Positions 17,966 through 26,689 of a stretch of DNA of 64,000 bases are shown in pieces. A program made the position numbers and the translations under genes. Origin of the DNA: JAPOVO01 sp026708165. Lineage in GTDB: Bacteria; Chloroflexota; UBA11872; VXNJ01. The stretch is from NCBI GenBank assembly GCA_965208775.1, contig OZ242360.1:2790001-2854000 (forward strand). The letters are read 5' to 3'. Each line of letters opens with the position of its first letter. Positions within the stretch are counted from its first letter, which is position 1. The notes below the pieces were generated by a model. The model searched no databases, was not told the origin of the DNA, and saw only the letters and a list, made by a program, of their open reading frames with translations.

Positions 17966-19159
17966 TTAACCGGCCTCTGCAAGAACGTCGTCATAGATAG
18001 ACTCTATTTTGCGTGCGCCCGCTTCCCAGGAGAACCGTTCGCAAGCGCGGCGCCGGAGGCTGGCCCCCAACTCGGCCCGTAAGTTGGCGTCGGTAAGGAG
18101 AGCCAGGATTTCGTGGGCAAGCGATCGCGGATTTCCGGGGAGTGCGAACCGACCGAACTCCCCAAGCAGCTCACGGGCCACCGGCGCCTGATATACGACA
18201 GTGGGGATCGCGCAGGCCATGTAGTTGAGCAATTTGCCGTTCCCTTCGGTCTCGGAGAGCTTGGGAGAGACCGCCACATCGATTGAGGAGAGATAGGCCG
18301 GGGCGTCCGCATAGGGAATGCGTCCGGTGAAGGTGACGCTCGAGCCAATGCCCATCCGGTCGGCCAGCGCGCGATAGGTGTGCTCACCGGGGTAGCCCAT
18401 TATCAGGAAATGGCAGGCCGGGAACTCTTCGAGCACCCGCGCAGCGGCCTCCAACAAATGCGGTGTTCCCTGATATCTGGCCAGCAGACCCAGATACCCC
18501 ACCACCAGAGTGTTATCGGGAATCTTGAAGGCCGCCCGGATTTGCTCGGCCCGGACTTCATTTGAAGCTCGCGGCCGGAACACAGTTGCGTCAACACAGT
18601 CGGTCACTTGGATTACCCGCTCCGGCGGTATGTCGAAGTGGTCTATCAGGATGTTCCGGGAATGATCGGTGCTTGTAATGATCCTGGCAGGCAGTCGATT
18701 TATCACCCGCTCCAGCGCCTCGAACACGGCTTCCAGGGGATCGTTTAGTGATATGAAACCATGGTCCAGCATTTCCGCCCTGAGGCTTCCCTGAAAGTCG
18801 AACACGAGGGGGATTCCCTTGAGCTTGGCGACTATGCTGCCTATGAGCGCTCCCTCGTGAAGATGGGCGTGAACAACGTCGAAGTTGCGGGATAGACCGT
18901 GGGTGAGGGCGGTCATCAACAATAGCGGGTCGAGTAGAAACTTGTTCCAGTGAGATCCAACGTGCGCTCCGCGCTGCCACGGAATCCGAGAACCGCGAAC
19001 GACATCGGCGCCTGCCGGAGTCTCGCCGCCCGGGTACGTGAATACTGTGCTGACGTGTCCGAGGCGGTGGAGAGCGCGGACTTCCTCGAGTATGCGAACG
19101 TGGCATCCATAATCCGAAAAGTAGGGTGTGGGAGCCAGCTGAGCAATGCTATAACTCAA
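17966..19159 (-). CDS. GT4-family glycosyltransferase
   Basis: A GT-B fold retaining glycosyltransferase of 397 residues. The N-terminal acceptor domain starts SYSIAQLAPTPYFSDYGCH. The C-terminal nucleotide-sugar domain has VVGYLGLLARYQGTPHLLEA, GRIPYADAPAYLSSIDVAV and the E-x7-E region SPKLSETEGNGKLLNYMA. No membrane segment is seen, so it would act on the cytoplasmic side. It is first in the minus-strand envelope locus and probably glycosylates a lipid-linked or surface glycan. Translation seems to begin at TTG with GAGGTGA about 10 nt upstream. Confidence 0.88.
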   Translation of the reverse strand: MSYSIAQLAPTPYFSDYGCHVRILEEVRALHRLGHVSTVFTYPGGETPAGADVVRGSRIPWQRGAHVGSHWNKFLLDPLLLMTALTHGLSRNFDVVHAHLHEGALIGSIVAKLKGIPLVFDFQGSLRAEMLDHGFISLNDPLEAVFEALERVINRLPARIITSTDHSRNILIDHFDIPPERVIQVTDCVDATVFRPRASNEVRAEQIRAAFKIPDNTLVVGYLGLLARYQGTPHLLEAAARVLEEFPACHFLIMGYPGEHTYRALADRMGIGSSVTFTGRIPYADAPAYLSSIDVAVSPKLSETEGNGKLLNYMACAIPTVVYQAPVARELLGEFGRFALPGNPRSLAHEILALLTDANLRAELGASLRRRACERFSWEAGARKIESIYDDVLAEAG

Positions 19160-19267
19160 GCGGAGATTTTCACCTCTAGAAACCTGAGAACCGAATTTGC
19201 GGAATGTCGTAATCCGCCGAACTACGGGAACTATGTCGAGCTATCGTAACGAGTACTTGGCCTCGCC

Positions 19268-19786
19268 GTGAACAAGGATTCAAAACCGGCGGGTGTAGCG
19301 CGCTTCGAGTGCATGACGCTCGCCCCGGAAGAGACGATTCGAGTCGGCAGCGATTTGGCAACGAGACTCTCCGCCGGGATGGTGATCTTGCTGAGCGGAG
19401 AGCTGGGCGCCGGAAAGACGGTATTAGCTCAAGGTGTCGCGAAAGGACTGGGTGTGGCTGCGTCGGTAACATCGCCGACGTATACGCTTGTTTCCGAATA
19501 CGAGAGCGGGTCGATCCCCTTCTATCACATGGACTTGTATCGCTTGGGAGGAATGGATCCGTTTGAGGAACTGGGCGCGGAGGAGTACGTGCACTCAGAC
19601 GGAGTGACAGCCATCGAGTGGCCCGAGCAGGTCAGGAGTCGATGGCATGGAGACTGCCTGACAATCTCACTCGAACATCTCGGCGGGGATAAGAGGAAGA
19701 TCGAAATGGCAGGGACGGGGGCGAGGTCGAACGCTGTAGTCAGGAGCTACATCCAGATGTTTGGGGAATCGGGCGGAGATGGATAA
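19268..19786 (+). CDS. tsaE: tRNA t6A biosynthesis ATPase TsaE
   Basis: The ATPase that resets the TsaBD complex during N6-threonylcarbamoyladenosine formation on ANN-decoding tRNAs. Its 172 residues include the P-loop GELGAGKT at 44-51, SPTYTL at 69-74, HMDLYRL at 87-93 and EWPE at 117-120, the standard TsaE motifs. The start is uncertain: GTG at 19268 or ATG at 19313, which would remove 15 residues and still keep the whole domain. The stop overlaps the beginning of tsaB. It is first in a tsaE-tsaB-rimI-tsaD operon. Confidence 0.95.
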   Translation: MNKDSKPAGVARFECMTLAPEETIRVGSDLATRLSAGMVILLSGELGAGKTVLAQGVAKGLGVAASVTSPTYTLVSEYESGSIPFYHMDLYRLGGMDPFEELGAEEYVHSDGVTAIEWPEQVRSRWHGDCLTISLEHLGGDKRKIEMAGTGARSNAVVRSYIQMFGESGGDG

Positions 19787-20519
19787 GGCTCGGACGCTGA
19801 CCCTAGCTTTGGATACTTCGATGGCAGTATCGAGCGCCGCGCTGCTGGACGGCGCTGAGGTTATGGCGACCCGTGCGTGGCGGGCGGGTAGAAAGCACTC
19901 GGTGCACCTAGAGCCCAACGTCAGGGACGTAATAAAAGACAAACTCGAACGGGTCGGGACGGTGGCCGTCGCGGCGGGACCGGGCGGATTCAGCTCGCTG
20001 CGGACGTCGATGGCTCTTGCAAAGGGCCTTTGCAGCGCCATGGGACTAGGATTTGCAGCGGTTCCGACTCCCGTAGCACTGGCTTACTCGTCGCCGACTG
20101 ACGTGAAATCAATACTGACGCTCATACCGGCGGGGTCCGGTCGGTATTTCGCGCAGACATTCGAGGGGGCGCCCCCCAGTTGTCGGCTTCGCGAAGGCAG
20201 TGGTGCGCGACGCACTCTGCCCGAAGCAATGGGCGACTGCTTCGTTGTAAACGTTGAGGCGTTGCACGAGATAATCAGCGGGCCGGTATTCGTTGCGGGG
20301 AATGTAAGCGAGGAAGACCTAGACCGATTGCGTGAAACTTCGAGCTGGCCGATTGAGTTCGATGCCGGGCTGATCGAGAGCGGTCTGGCGCGATTCGTGG
20401 GACTGGCGGCACACCACGATTCCGAACCGGCACGGCCCGCCAATGCCATCACCGCGGTCCCACAATATATGCGTGGCGCGGGGATCACGGTTCCGGCGCG
20501 CGGGTGGGCGAGGGCCTGA
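19779..20519 (+). CDS. tsaB: tRNA t6A biosynthesis protein TsaB
   Basis: The ASKHA-fold scaffold partner of TsaD, about 246 residues. The N-terminus LTLALDTSMAVSSAAL and the loop VAAGPGGFSSLRTSMALAKGL are diagnostic for TsaB; the C-terminal half is poorly conserved, as usual. The ATG at 19779 overlaps the tsaE stop by 8 nt and GGGCGGAG abuts it; an in-frame start at 19761 is less likely. The TGA overlaps the rimI ATG as TGATG, indicating translational coupling. Confidence 0.93.
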   Translation: MDKARTLTLALDTSMAVSSAALLDGAEVMATRAWRAGRKHSVHLEPNVRDVIKDKLERVGTVAVAAGPGGFSSLRTSMALAKGLCSAMGLGFAAVPTPVALAYSSPTDVKSILTLIPAGSGRYFAQTFEGAPPSCRLREGSGARRTLPEAMGDCFVVNVEALHEIISGPVFVAGNVSEEDLDRLRETSSWPIEFDAGLIESGLARFVGLAAHHDSEPARPANAITAVPQYMRGAGITVPARGWARA

Positions 20520-21169
20520 TGGTAAGCACGGCGAGATCGAGAACGGGACGGGAAACCTGGGTTGTAGAGCCGATGCGGCTCGAGGACCTTGACAGGGTGC
20601 GGGAGATCGAGCGCCGGTCGTTCAGCACTCCATGGCCGCGAGACTCGTACCGAAACGAACTGGTCGAGAACAGGATGGCGCACTATCTCGTTCTGAGACG
20701 CGAAGGCCCCGCCTCCGAAGAGCCCGAGCTGGAGGCAGTCGACAAGCGTCCGGGATTCTGGCGGAGGATACTGGGACGATCCGGAGACCGTAAGTCGAAG
20801 GACGTGGTTGGATTTGCCGGGATCTGGTTCATGGTGGACGAGGCGCACATTACGACGGTCGCCATTGATCCGGATTGGCGCGGCCGGGGACTCGGAGAAC
20901 TGCTTCTGCTGGCGCTGATCGAAAAGAGCATTGCGATAAACGCAAGCCTGATAACTCTGGAAGTTCGCGTGAGCAACGACATAGCACAGCGGCTCTACTA
21001 CAAGTACGGTTTCTACTCCAATGGCGTCCGGCCTCGCTACTACAGCGACAATGGCGAGGACGCCCTGGTGATGTGGTCCGAGGAGGTTGGAAGCCTCACT
21101 TTTCGCCGCAGGCTCGAGAAAAACAGGGCGGCGCTTGGCGAACGCGTCGAATGGAAGCAAACGCTCTGA
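20519..21169 (+). CDS. rimI: ribosomal protein alanine N-acetyltransferase RimI
   Basis: A GNAT-fold acetyltransferase of 216 residues, of the type that acetylates the N-terminus of ribosomal protein S18. The acetyl-CoA loop is DWRGRGLGELLLLAL, followed by VRVSNDIAQRLYYKYGF and a terminal strand. Between the second and third strands (residues 62-94) there is an insertion of about 33 charged residues (REGPASEEPELEAV, then WRRILGRSGDRKSKD) not usual for RimI, which is typically about 150 residues. The ATG overlaps the tsaB stop. Linkage to tsaB and tsaD is common in bacteria. Confidence 0.9.
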   Translation: MVSTARSRTGRETWVVEPMRLEDLDRVREIERRSFSTPWPRDSYRNELVENRMAHYLVLRREGPASEEPELEAVDKRPGFWRRILGRSGDRKSKDVVGFAGIWFMVDEAHITTVAIDPDWRGRGLGELLLLALIEKSIAINASLITLEVRVSNDIAQRLYYKYGFYSNGVRPRYYSDNGEDALVMWSEEVGSLTFRRRLEKNRAALGERVEWKQTL

Positions 21170-21179
21170 GGCGTTGTCC

Positions 21180-22238
21180 GTGATTCTGGGGATCGAAACC
21201 TCGTGCGACGACACGTCCGTCGCGGTGCTCGACGGATTTACGATTCGCTCGCTCGTGACGCAATCGCAGCTTGCCGACCATGTGAAGTATGGCGGGATAG
21301 TGCCGGAGATTGCCTCGCGCCGGCATATCGCGACGATCGCGGCGGTCTATCAGGCGGCGCTGGACGAGGCGGGAGTGCGACCGGCCGATATCGATTGCGT
21401 GGCGGCGACGCGGGGTCCCGGCCTATCGGGAGCGCTGGTTGTCGGGCTTAATTTCGCGAAGGGCCTGGCGATGGGACTGGGAGTCCCGCTGATAGGAGTC
21501 AATCATCTGGAGGCTCACGTCTATGCGACGTGGATCGAACGTGAAGAGCTGGGATTTCCGGAGCTTCCCGCTGTCTGCCTGGTAGTTTCCGGCGGGCATT
21601 CGGAGATTACGATCATGCGCGAACACGGCGACCATCGCCTGATCGGAAGAACCCGCGATGATGCGGCGGGCGAGGCTTTCGACAAGGTGGCGAGAGTACT
21701 CGGCTTGGGATTTCCCGGCGGCCCCGCGATCCAGCGGTTGATAGACGATGACGGCGATGGCTCACTGGAGCCGTTCAATCTGCCTCGGGCCTGGCTGGAA
21801 GGCTCCTACGATTTCAGCTTCAGCGGGCTGAAGACGGCCGTCTATCGCGCGAAGGCGGGCAAGCTGGGTCCTTCAGAGACGCGGCGTATTTTCAAAGACG
21901 GAGGGCAAAGGGCGTTCGAACTAGGCGACGCCTCGGCGCATGCGCGGATGGCGTCGGGCTTTCAGGACGCGATAGTCGACGTTCTGGTGGCAAAGACTGC
22001 GGCGGCGGCCCGCGAGTTCGAGGCGAGGTCAGTAATTGTTGCCGGCGGTGTGGCGGCGAACCGGCTGCTGCGAGAAAAGATGACGGCCGCGGTTGACGTT
22101 CCGCTCTTCTTGCCGGAAATACGGTTGTGCACGGATAACGCGGCGATGGTCGCGATGGCGGGCGCGTTCATGCTGCAACGTGGAGAGATTGCGCCCGCGG
22201 AATTGGACGTCGATCCGAATCTGCCACTGACTCAGTAG
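21180..22238 (+). CDS. tsaD: tRNA threonylcarbamoyltransferase TsaD
   Basis: The catalytic subunit for t6A: it transfers the threonylcarbamoyl group to A37 of tRNA. The 352-residue ASKHA protein starts VILGIETSCDDTSVAVLD, has the metal ligands H109 and H113 in NHLEAH, VVSGGHSEI, the SFSGLKTAVY segment and LCTDNAAMVA near the end. The GTG at 21180 fits the family N-terminus and has GAGGCG 6 nt upstream; the longer frame from 21087 would overlap rimI and adds no conserved sequence. It is the last gene of the operon. Two short GC-rich hairpins (22248-22274) follow the stop without a T-tract. Confidence 0.95.
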   Translation: MILGIETSCDDTSVAVLDGFTIRSLVTQSQLADHVKYGGIVPEIASRRHIATIAAVYQAALDEAGVRPADIDCVAATRGPGLSGALVVGLNFAKGLAMGLGVPLIGVNHLEAHVYATWIEREELGFPELPAVCLVVSGGHSEITIMREHGDHRLIGRTRDDAAGEAFDKVARVLGLGFPGGPAIQRLIDDDGDGSLEPFNLPRAWLEGSYDFSFSGLKTAVYRAKAGKLGPSETRRIFKDGGQRAFELGDASAHARMASGFQDAIVDVLVAKTAAAAREFEARSVIVAGGVAANRLLREKMTAAVDVPLFLPEIRLCTDNAAMVAMAGAFMLQRGEIAPAELDVDPNLPLTQ

Positions 22239-22344
22239 GACATACCCGCCGGACTCCCGGCGTGATTTTCACGCGGTTATGCCGATTCCGCTTTTCTCCC
22301 GTCCTAAGAACACCTGATGCAGACGGTTATACGTACGTAACGAG

Positions 22345-23796
22345 CTATTTGCGACGGTGCCGCTGTTCCGTTAGCTTGACATAAAGGTTGGAATATTCGT
22401 TAGCCGCGGGTCCCCAGGAAAAGTCTTGGGCCATGCAGCGGAGCATCAGAGTTCGCCAGTCGGCGGGGCTGCGGTATAGCTCGAAGGCACGGGCGACGGC
22501 CGCGATGAAGTCGAGCGGGTCGAACTCGTCGAAAGTTAAGCCGGTTCCGCGATCCGGGTCTGACGAAATGTCCGTTACGGTCTCGGCCAGCCCGCCGGTG
22601 GACCTGACGACAGGGATCGTGCCGTAGCGCATGGCGATCATTTGAGTTAGCCCGCACGGCTCGAAACGCGAGGGGACGAGCAGCACATCCGCTCCCGCGT
22701 AGACTCGCTGGGCGAGATTCGGATCGAAGCGGATAAATGCCGTAGCGACTTCGGGGTGGGCGCTTGCGGCGCGGACCAACTCGTCCTCGATGTCCGGGTC
22801 TCCGACTCCGAGAACGACCAGCTGGCCGCCGAGCCGGGTGAGCACCGGCAACGTTTGCGCAACGAGGTCCACGCCCTTCTGGCGCGTTAGCCGCGCCACC
22901 ACCGCAGCCAAGGGCCTGTCGGGCCGCTGCTCGAGTCCGGCCGCGCGTTGCAGGGCGAGCTTGTTGTCCAGCTTGAGATCGCAGGAAGATGAGTCGAAGT
23001 TCGCGGCGATTTCCGGGTCGGTTGCGGGATTGTAGATATCGGTATCGATCCCGTTGAGAATGCCCGACAGGTCGTCCTTTCGCCGATTGAGCAGCTTGTT
23101 CAGCCCCTCGCCGTATTCGGGGGTGAGAATCTCGTGGGCGTATTCTCGGCTTACGGTATTTATCTGGTCGGCAAAAGCGATGCCCCGCGCCATGAAGTTG
23201 ACGGTGTCGGACTTTCGGGGATGGCGGGTTGAGAAAGGTAGTTCATCGCCAGCGAATCCAGCGAGTTTCAGGATGTCCCGGCCAAAAACGCCCTGGAACG
23301 CGAGGTTGTGAATCGTAAACAATGTCGCTGTTCTGGTGAAGAACGGGTCATCACCATAGAGCGTCTTAAGCCAGTTCGGGATGAGGCCGGTGTGCCAGTC
23401 GTGGCAATGGATAACGTCGGGCTTCCAGTCGAGAAGCTTGAGCGCTTCCAGCGCCGCACGGCAGGCGAAGACGAATCGCTCGCCGTCGTCGACGTAGCCG
23501 TACATCACACCGCGTTCGACGTAGCGCTCTCCTCCTAGGAAGTAGATGCGGACGCCGTCAAGCTGCAGGCTGTGGACGGAGCCTGGTTCCGAAATCACTC
23601 CCATCGGCACCGTCAGGTGCTCTATTTCGGTGGTCGCACCGATTTCCCGGAGGTCGATGTGCCGGTACTTGGGGACGAATAAGCAAACTTCGTGTCCGAG
23701 CGCTGCGACGTGCTTCGGAAGCGCCGCGAGAACGTCTCCGAGACCTCCGGTTTTCGCGTAGGGGGCGACCTCGGCCGCGATCATGGCTATTCGCAA
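22345..23796 (-). CDS. glgA: glycogen synthase (ADP-glucose)
   Basis: A GT5 starch/glycogen synthase of 483 residues extending alpha-1,4-glucan from ADP-glucose. The N-terminal KTGGLGDV loop (15-22, within VAPYAKTGGLGDVLAALP) binds the nucleotide sugar. HCHDWHTGLIPNWL, the C-terminal SRFEPCGLTQMIAM and GTIPVVRSTGGLAETV complete the family signature. Translation starts at TTG 23796, or at ATG 23784 four codons later. No other glycogen gene is adjacent. Its 5' side borders the repeat-rich non-coding stretch. Confidence 0.95.
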   Translation of the reverse strand: MRIAMIAAEVAPYAKTGGLGDVLAALPKHVAALGHEVCLFVPKYRHIDLREIGATTEIEHLTVPMGVISEPGSVHSLQLDGVRIYFLGGERYVERGVMYGYVDDGERFVFACRAALEALKLLDWKPDVIHCHDWHTGLIPNWLKTLYGDDPFFTRTATLFTIHNLAFQGVFGRDILKLAGFAGDELPFSTRHPRKSDTVNFMARGIAFADQINTVSREYAHEILTPEYGEGLNKLLNRRKDDLSGILNGIDTDIYNPATDPEIAANFDSSSCDLKLDNKLALQRAAGLEQRPDRPLAAVVARLTRQKGVDLVAQTLPVLTRLGGQLVVLGVGDPDIEDELVRAASAHPEVATAFIRFDPNLAQRVYAGADVLLVPSRFEPCGLTQMIAMRYGTIPVVRSTGGLAETVTDISSDPDRGTGLTFDEFDPLDFIAAVARAFELYRSPADWRTLMLRCMAQDFSWGPAANEYSNLYVKLTEQRHRRK

Positions 23797-23832
23797 GCTG
23801 TCGTCCCGGTTTCGAGTATAGGTTTCAGGACT

Positions 23833-23878
23833 GCGCCCTTGGACTCTTCGACAAGCTTAGGGCGCACGGGAATGACGG
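23833..23878. repeat. dispersed repeat fragment, TTCGACAAGCT family
   Basis: Inverted arms GCGCCCT (23833-23839) and AGGGCGC (23859-23865) enclose CTCTTCGACAAGCTT, followed by ACGGGAATGACGG. Read on the minus strand the sequence translates to a VRPKLVE string, like the RPELVEG strings seen in spurious proteins across many environmental genomes, which come from a dispersed repeat. It is a single copy here, so family membership rests on recognition and not on a comparison within this window. Confidence 0.5.
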
Positions 23879-24151
23879 GTTGTGCCGTGCACTGTTGGAT
23901 GGCGATTGCGAGCAGCCGGTTGGCGGACTTGGCTCGCGGCACATTTGCCTGATTTCCGTCGTTGGGGCGGGCAGCGGAAAAGCGACTTTCACAAAAGTCT
24001 CTGAAAATTACCCTGTGAACTTTGAAAAACGGGGTGTTTGGCGATGGGGTAAACAAGGTGTAACAAGCGTGCCACCATGCAACAGGGCTTGTTGCAGACG
24101 GAATGGACTTCAAGGCTCTGACTGTGTAGTCGGGCTTGGCTAGCGGAGGGA

Positions 24152-24171
24152 GGGCGGTTCGCGAACCGCCC
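24152..24171. repeat. 20-bp perfect palindrome (REP-like)
   Basis: The arms GGGCGGTTCG and CGAACCGCCC form a perfect 20-bp palindrome followed by CTACAAAG. The same core, often followed by CCTAC, occurs as a dispersed repeat in many Chloroflexota and other metagenome-derived genomes; on the minus strand it gives the frequently misannotated string VGAVREPP. No transposase is nearby. It could fold into a long hairpin in either transcript but has no T-tract. Confidence 0.6.
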
Positions 24172-24194
24172 CTACAAAGTCGGAGTGATGGTCT

Positions 24195-24221
24195 GCATTC
24201 CGGCTTGCGCCGAAACGACGG
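24195..24221. repeat. degenerate REP-like fragment
   Basis: The sequence GCATTCCGGCTTGCGCCG followed by AAACGACGG matches the layout of the dispersed hairpin family ATTCC-stem-loop-stem-GGAATGACGG, but the right arm is damaged (GCCGAAACGACGG). Only the inner CGGC/GCCG stem remains. It lies 24 bp from the perfect palindrome at 24152. Confidence 0.4.
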
Positions 24222-24467
24222 ATACTTGATGGGGGTAACGGGTTCCGGTTTCGGTCTGATTTCACGCTCCTGATCACGCGCCGGACGGCTCCGATTGTCT
24301 GGTCCGACATGTCTTGCCTATGGGACGTTTTGCGGATCGTCTGTGCGCAGACCGGAATGATCTGGTCCGGATTCCGGCTCTTGCGGGGAGGACGGATGGA
24401 GGATGGGGGCCAGATTTCTCGGTCTTGCTCGGAGTGAAAGCGAGGCACGGAACGACATGGGGGGCAG

Positions 24468-26033
24468 TTAGTGTCGGAAATGGCGTTCGCCGCCGGTGAA
24501 CACCAAAACGGCGTCGTGGCGGTCGACCATGTCGATCACGCTCTGGTCGCCTTTCGAGCCGCCCGGCTCGATTATCGCCTCTACCCCCGCCCGGAGCGCG
24601 ATTTCGGGACCGTCGTCGAACGGGAAGAAGGCGTCCGATGCCAGGACGCTGCCGGCCGCGCGGTCACCGGCGCGTCTCACCGCTATGAATACACTGTCGA
24701 CGCGACTCATCTGGCCAGCTCCAACCCCGACCAGACTTTCGTCTTTGACCAGGACGATGGCGTTGGACTTGACGTGTTTGACCGCTCGCCACGCGAATCG
24801 AAGCTGGGCAATTTGCTCGTCCGTAGGCTGACGCTTGCTGACGACGCTGATTTCAAGGTCGTCTGGCGGGAGCGAGTCCTTATTTTGCAAGAGAAACCCG
24901 CCGGGGACGGAGCGCACCTGTCTAGCGGACAGTGGAAGCAGACGGTCGCGCGCGGATTGGGACGGCGAAGGCACTTTGAGGATCCGTGTCGAGCTTCGCC
25001 TTCGGAGCCGCTTCAGGGCGTCGGGTGCGAAATCCGGCGCGACTATGACGTCGAGGCGGACGCCGCGCATGGCCGCGGTCATGGCATAGTCGAGGGGGCG
25101 GTTGGTTGCGACGATCCCGCCGAATATCGAAATTGGATCGCCCTCGCGGGCGCGGCGGAACAGCTCGGCGAGCGGGTGCGTGCCGGCGGCAAGCCCGCAC
25201 GGGTTGCCGTGCTTGATGACGGCGACGGCCGGCTGGTCGAAGTCCGATACAACGTCCCAGGCGGCGGCGGCATCGAGCACGTTGTTGTAGGAGAGCGCCG
25301 GACCGTGAAGCTGCTCGGTAGCCGCCAGGCCCGATCGATCGAGACCTCTTGATCCGAAAGCGTAGAAGGCGGCTTCAGTCTGGTGCGGGTTTTCGCCGTA
25401 GCTGAGGTTTCGGATCGCCGTCATAGGGACGGCCAACTCGGCAGGGGGCGGGCCAGCAACGCGTCCCGACAGGTATGCCGCTATGACGGCGTCGTACACG
25501 GCAGTGTGACCGAACGCCTTGGCGGCCAGATTCTCCCGCAAGTTCGCTCCATGACCGGACTCGACAGCTTCCAGAACGGCCGGATAGTCAGCCGGATCGA
25601 CAACGACGAAAACGCCCTCGGAGTTCTTCGCGGCCGACCGAATCATGGCCGGGCCGCCGATATCGATTTGTTCGATGGTCTCGGCGTGCGAGGCTCCCTG
25701 AGACAAAGTAGAGGCGAATGGATAGAGGTTGCACGCGACCACGTCAATTGGGGAAACATCCATGCTCTCGATTGTTTGCATGTCTGCGGGATTGCCGCGA
25801 CGCGCCAACAGTCCGCCGTGGATGGCCGGGTGCAGGGTCTTTACGCGTCCGTCCAAGATCTCCGGAGACCTGGTTACTTCCGAGACTTGCCGGACGGGAA
25901 TTCCGGCGTCATCGAGGCTCGCGTATGTTCCACCGGTGGAAATGACCTCGAATCCAAGATCGACCAGTCCGCGGGCGAAGTCCACTATGCCGCTTTTGTC
26001 GTAGACGCTCAGCAGGGCGCGCCTTTTGCTCAT
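24468..26033 (-). CDS. purH: bifunctional AICAR transformylase/IMP cyclohydrolase
   Basis: Catalyses the last two steps of IMP synthesis. The 521 residues are full length: the N-terminal IMP cyclohydrolase (MGS-like) domain starts RRALLSVYDKSGIVDFARGL with STGGTYASL, RVKTLHPAIHGGLLARR and NLYPF. The C-terminal AICAR transformylase domain has NLSYGENPHQTEAAFY, HGNPCGLAAG, FGGIVATNRP, AWRAVKHVKSNAIV and SDAFFPF. Its start overlaps the purN stop by 4 nt. It is the last gene of the purine operon. Confidence 0.97.
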   Translation of the reverse strand: MSKRRALLSVYDKSGIVDFARGLVDLGFEVISTGGTYASLDDAGIPVRQVSEVTRSPEILDGRVKTLHPAIHGGLLARRGNPADMQTIESMDVSPIDVVACNLYPFASTLSQGASHAETIEQIDIGGPAMIRSAAKNSEGVFVVVDPADYPAVLEAVESGHGANLRENLAAKAFGHTAVYDAVIAAYLSGRVAGPPPAELAVPMTAIRNLSYGENPHQTEAAFYAFGSRGLDRSGLAATEQLHGPALSYNNVLDAAAAWDVVSDFDQPAVAVIKHGNPCGLAAGTHPLAELFRRAREGDPISIFGGIVATNRPLDYAMTAAMRGVRLDVIVAPDFAPDALKRLRRRSSTRILKVPSPSQSARDRLLPLSARQVRSVPGGFLLQNKDSLPPDDLEISVVSKRQPTDEQIAQLRFAWRAVKHVKSNAIVLVKDESLVGVGAGQMSRVDSVFIAVRRAGDRAAGSVLASDAFFPFDDGPEIALRAGVEAIIEPGGSKGDQSVIDMVDRHDAVLVFTGGERHFRH

Positions 26034-26689
26034 CCGGCGGCCTCAGCGATCTGCTGCCGAACGGGCTCGGGGACTATGAAAGTCCGACGGCCCTCCACCC
26101 GAACGCGGCCCTCGGCGAACCACTGGATCACTCTGGGCAGCGTTTTGTGCTCTTCGACGAGAATTCGGCCAGCCAGAGTGTCGGGCGTGTCGTCATCGAG
26201 AACCGGGACCGTGGCTTGCGCGAGGATCGGACCGGCGTCCAACTCATCGGTTACAAGATGCACGGTGCAGCCGGATACTTTGACTCCGTGCTCGAGCGCA
26301 TCGCGCTGAGGCTTGGGAGCCATGCCACCCGCGAACGCGGGCAGGAGCGACGGATGGATGTTGAGCATACGATTTTGGAAATGCTCGACGGTAACCGAGG
26401 ACAGGATCAGATTGAATCCGGCGTTGACGACGAGATCGACATCGGCTTTGATCAGGGCGTCGTGGATTCGCGCAAGCTGATTGGCGCGGCCTCCCGATGC
26501 CTTGTTGGTGATGCAGCAGGTTGCTATTTCGGCTTGTGAGGCCCGGTCGAGCGCGAGGCAACGAGGCGTGTTGCTGAGCACCAGCGCGACCTCGGCGTCC
26601 AGGCGCCCCGAGTCTATCGAGTCGAGAATCGCCTGAAGGTTGGAGCCGCGCCCCGAAGCCAGCACCGCCAGTCGCAATCGCCGCGTCAC
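26030..26689 (-). CDS. purN: phosphoribosylglycinamide formyltransferase
   Basis: GAR transformylase (219 residues), the folate-dependent third step of purine synthesis. It begins LAVLASGRGSNLQAI. The catalytic asparagine and histidine are in LNIHPSLLPAF, and the catalytic aspartate in VTDELDAGPIL. The start is GTG, overlapping the purM stop as GTGA, and its own stop overlaps purH. Together with purH it implies a supply of 10-formyltetrahydrofolate; folP at 9392 belongs to the folate route. Confidence 0.96.
   Translation of the reverse strand: MTRRLRLAVLASGRGSNLQAILDSIDSGRLDAEVALVLSNTPRCLALDRASQAEIATCCITNKASGGRANQLARIHDALIKADVDLVVNAGFNLILSSVTVEHFQNRMLNIHPSLLPAFAGGMAPKPQRDALEHGVKVSGCTVHLVTDELDAGPILAQATVPVLDDDTPDTLAGRILVEEHKTLPRVIQWFAEGRVRVEGRRTFIVPEPVRQQIAEAAG

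Larger units (their letters stand above)
23797..24467. other. non-coding stretch with dispersed-repeat debris
   Basis: Between the glgA start and the purH stop I see no credible gene: short frames exist on both strands but carry no family sequence. The stretch contains at least three fragments that resemble dispersed palindromic repeats of environmental bacteria (entries at 23833, 24152 and 24195). A further degenerate piece near 24350-24400 repeats the words GGAATGATCTGG and GATTCCGGCTC. Any glgA promoter should lie near its right-hand start at about 23800-23850. Confidence 0.6.

Noticed and set aside
20084..21214. 376-codon open frame on the minus strand
   Set aside because: Antisense to tsaB and rimI, with no recognisable domain; both sense genes are well supported.
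22248..22274. Two short hairpins after tsaD as a terminator
   Set aside because: Stems of 5 and 6 bp without a following T-tract; not enough to call a terminator.
24471..25352. 293-codon open frame on the plus strand
   Set aside because: Antisense to purH; no family features.
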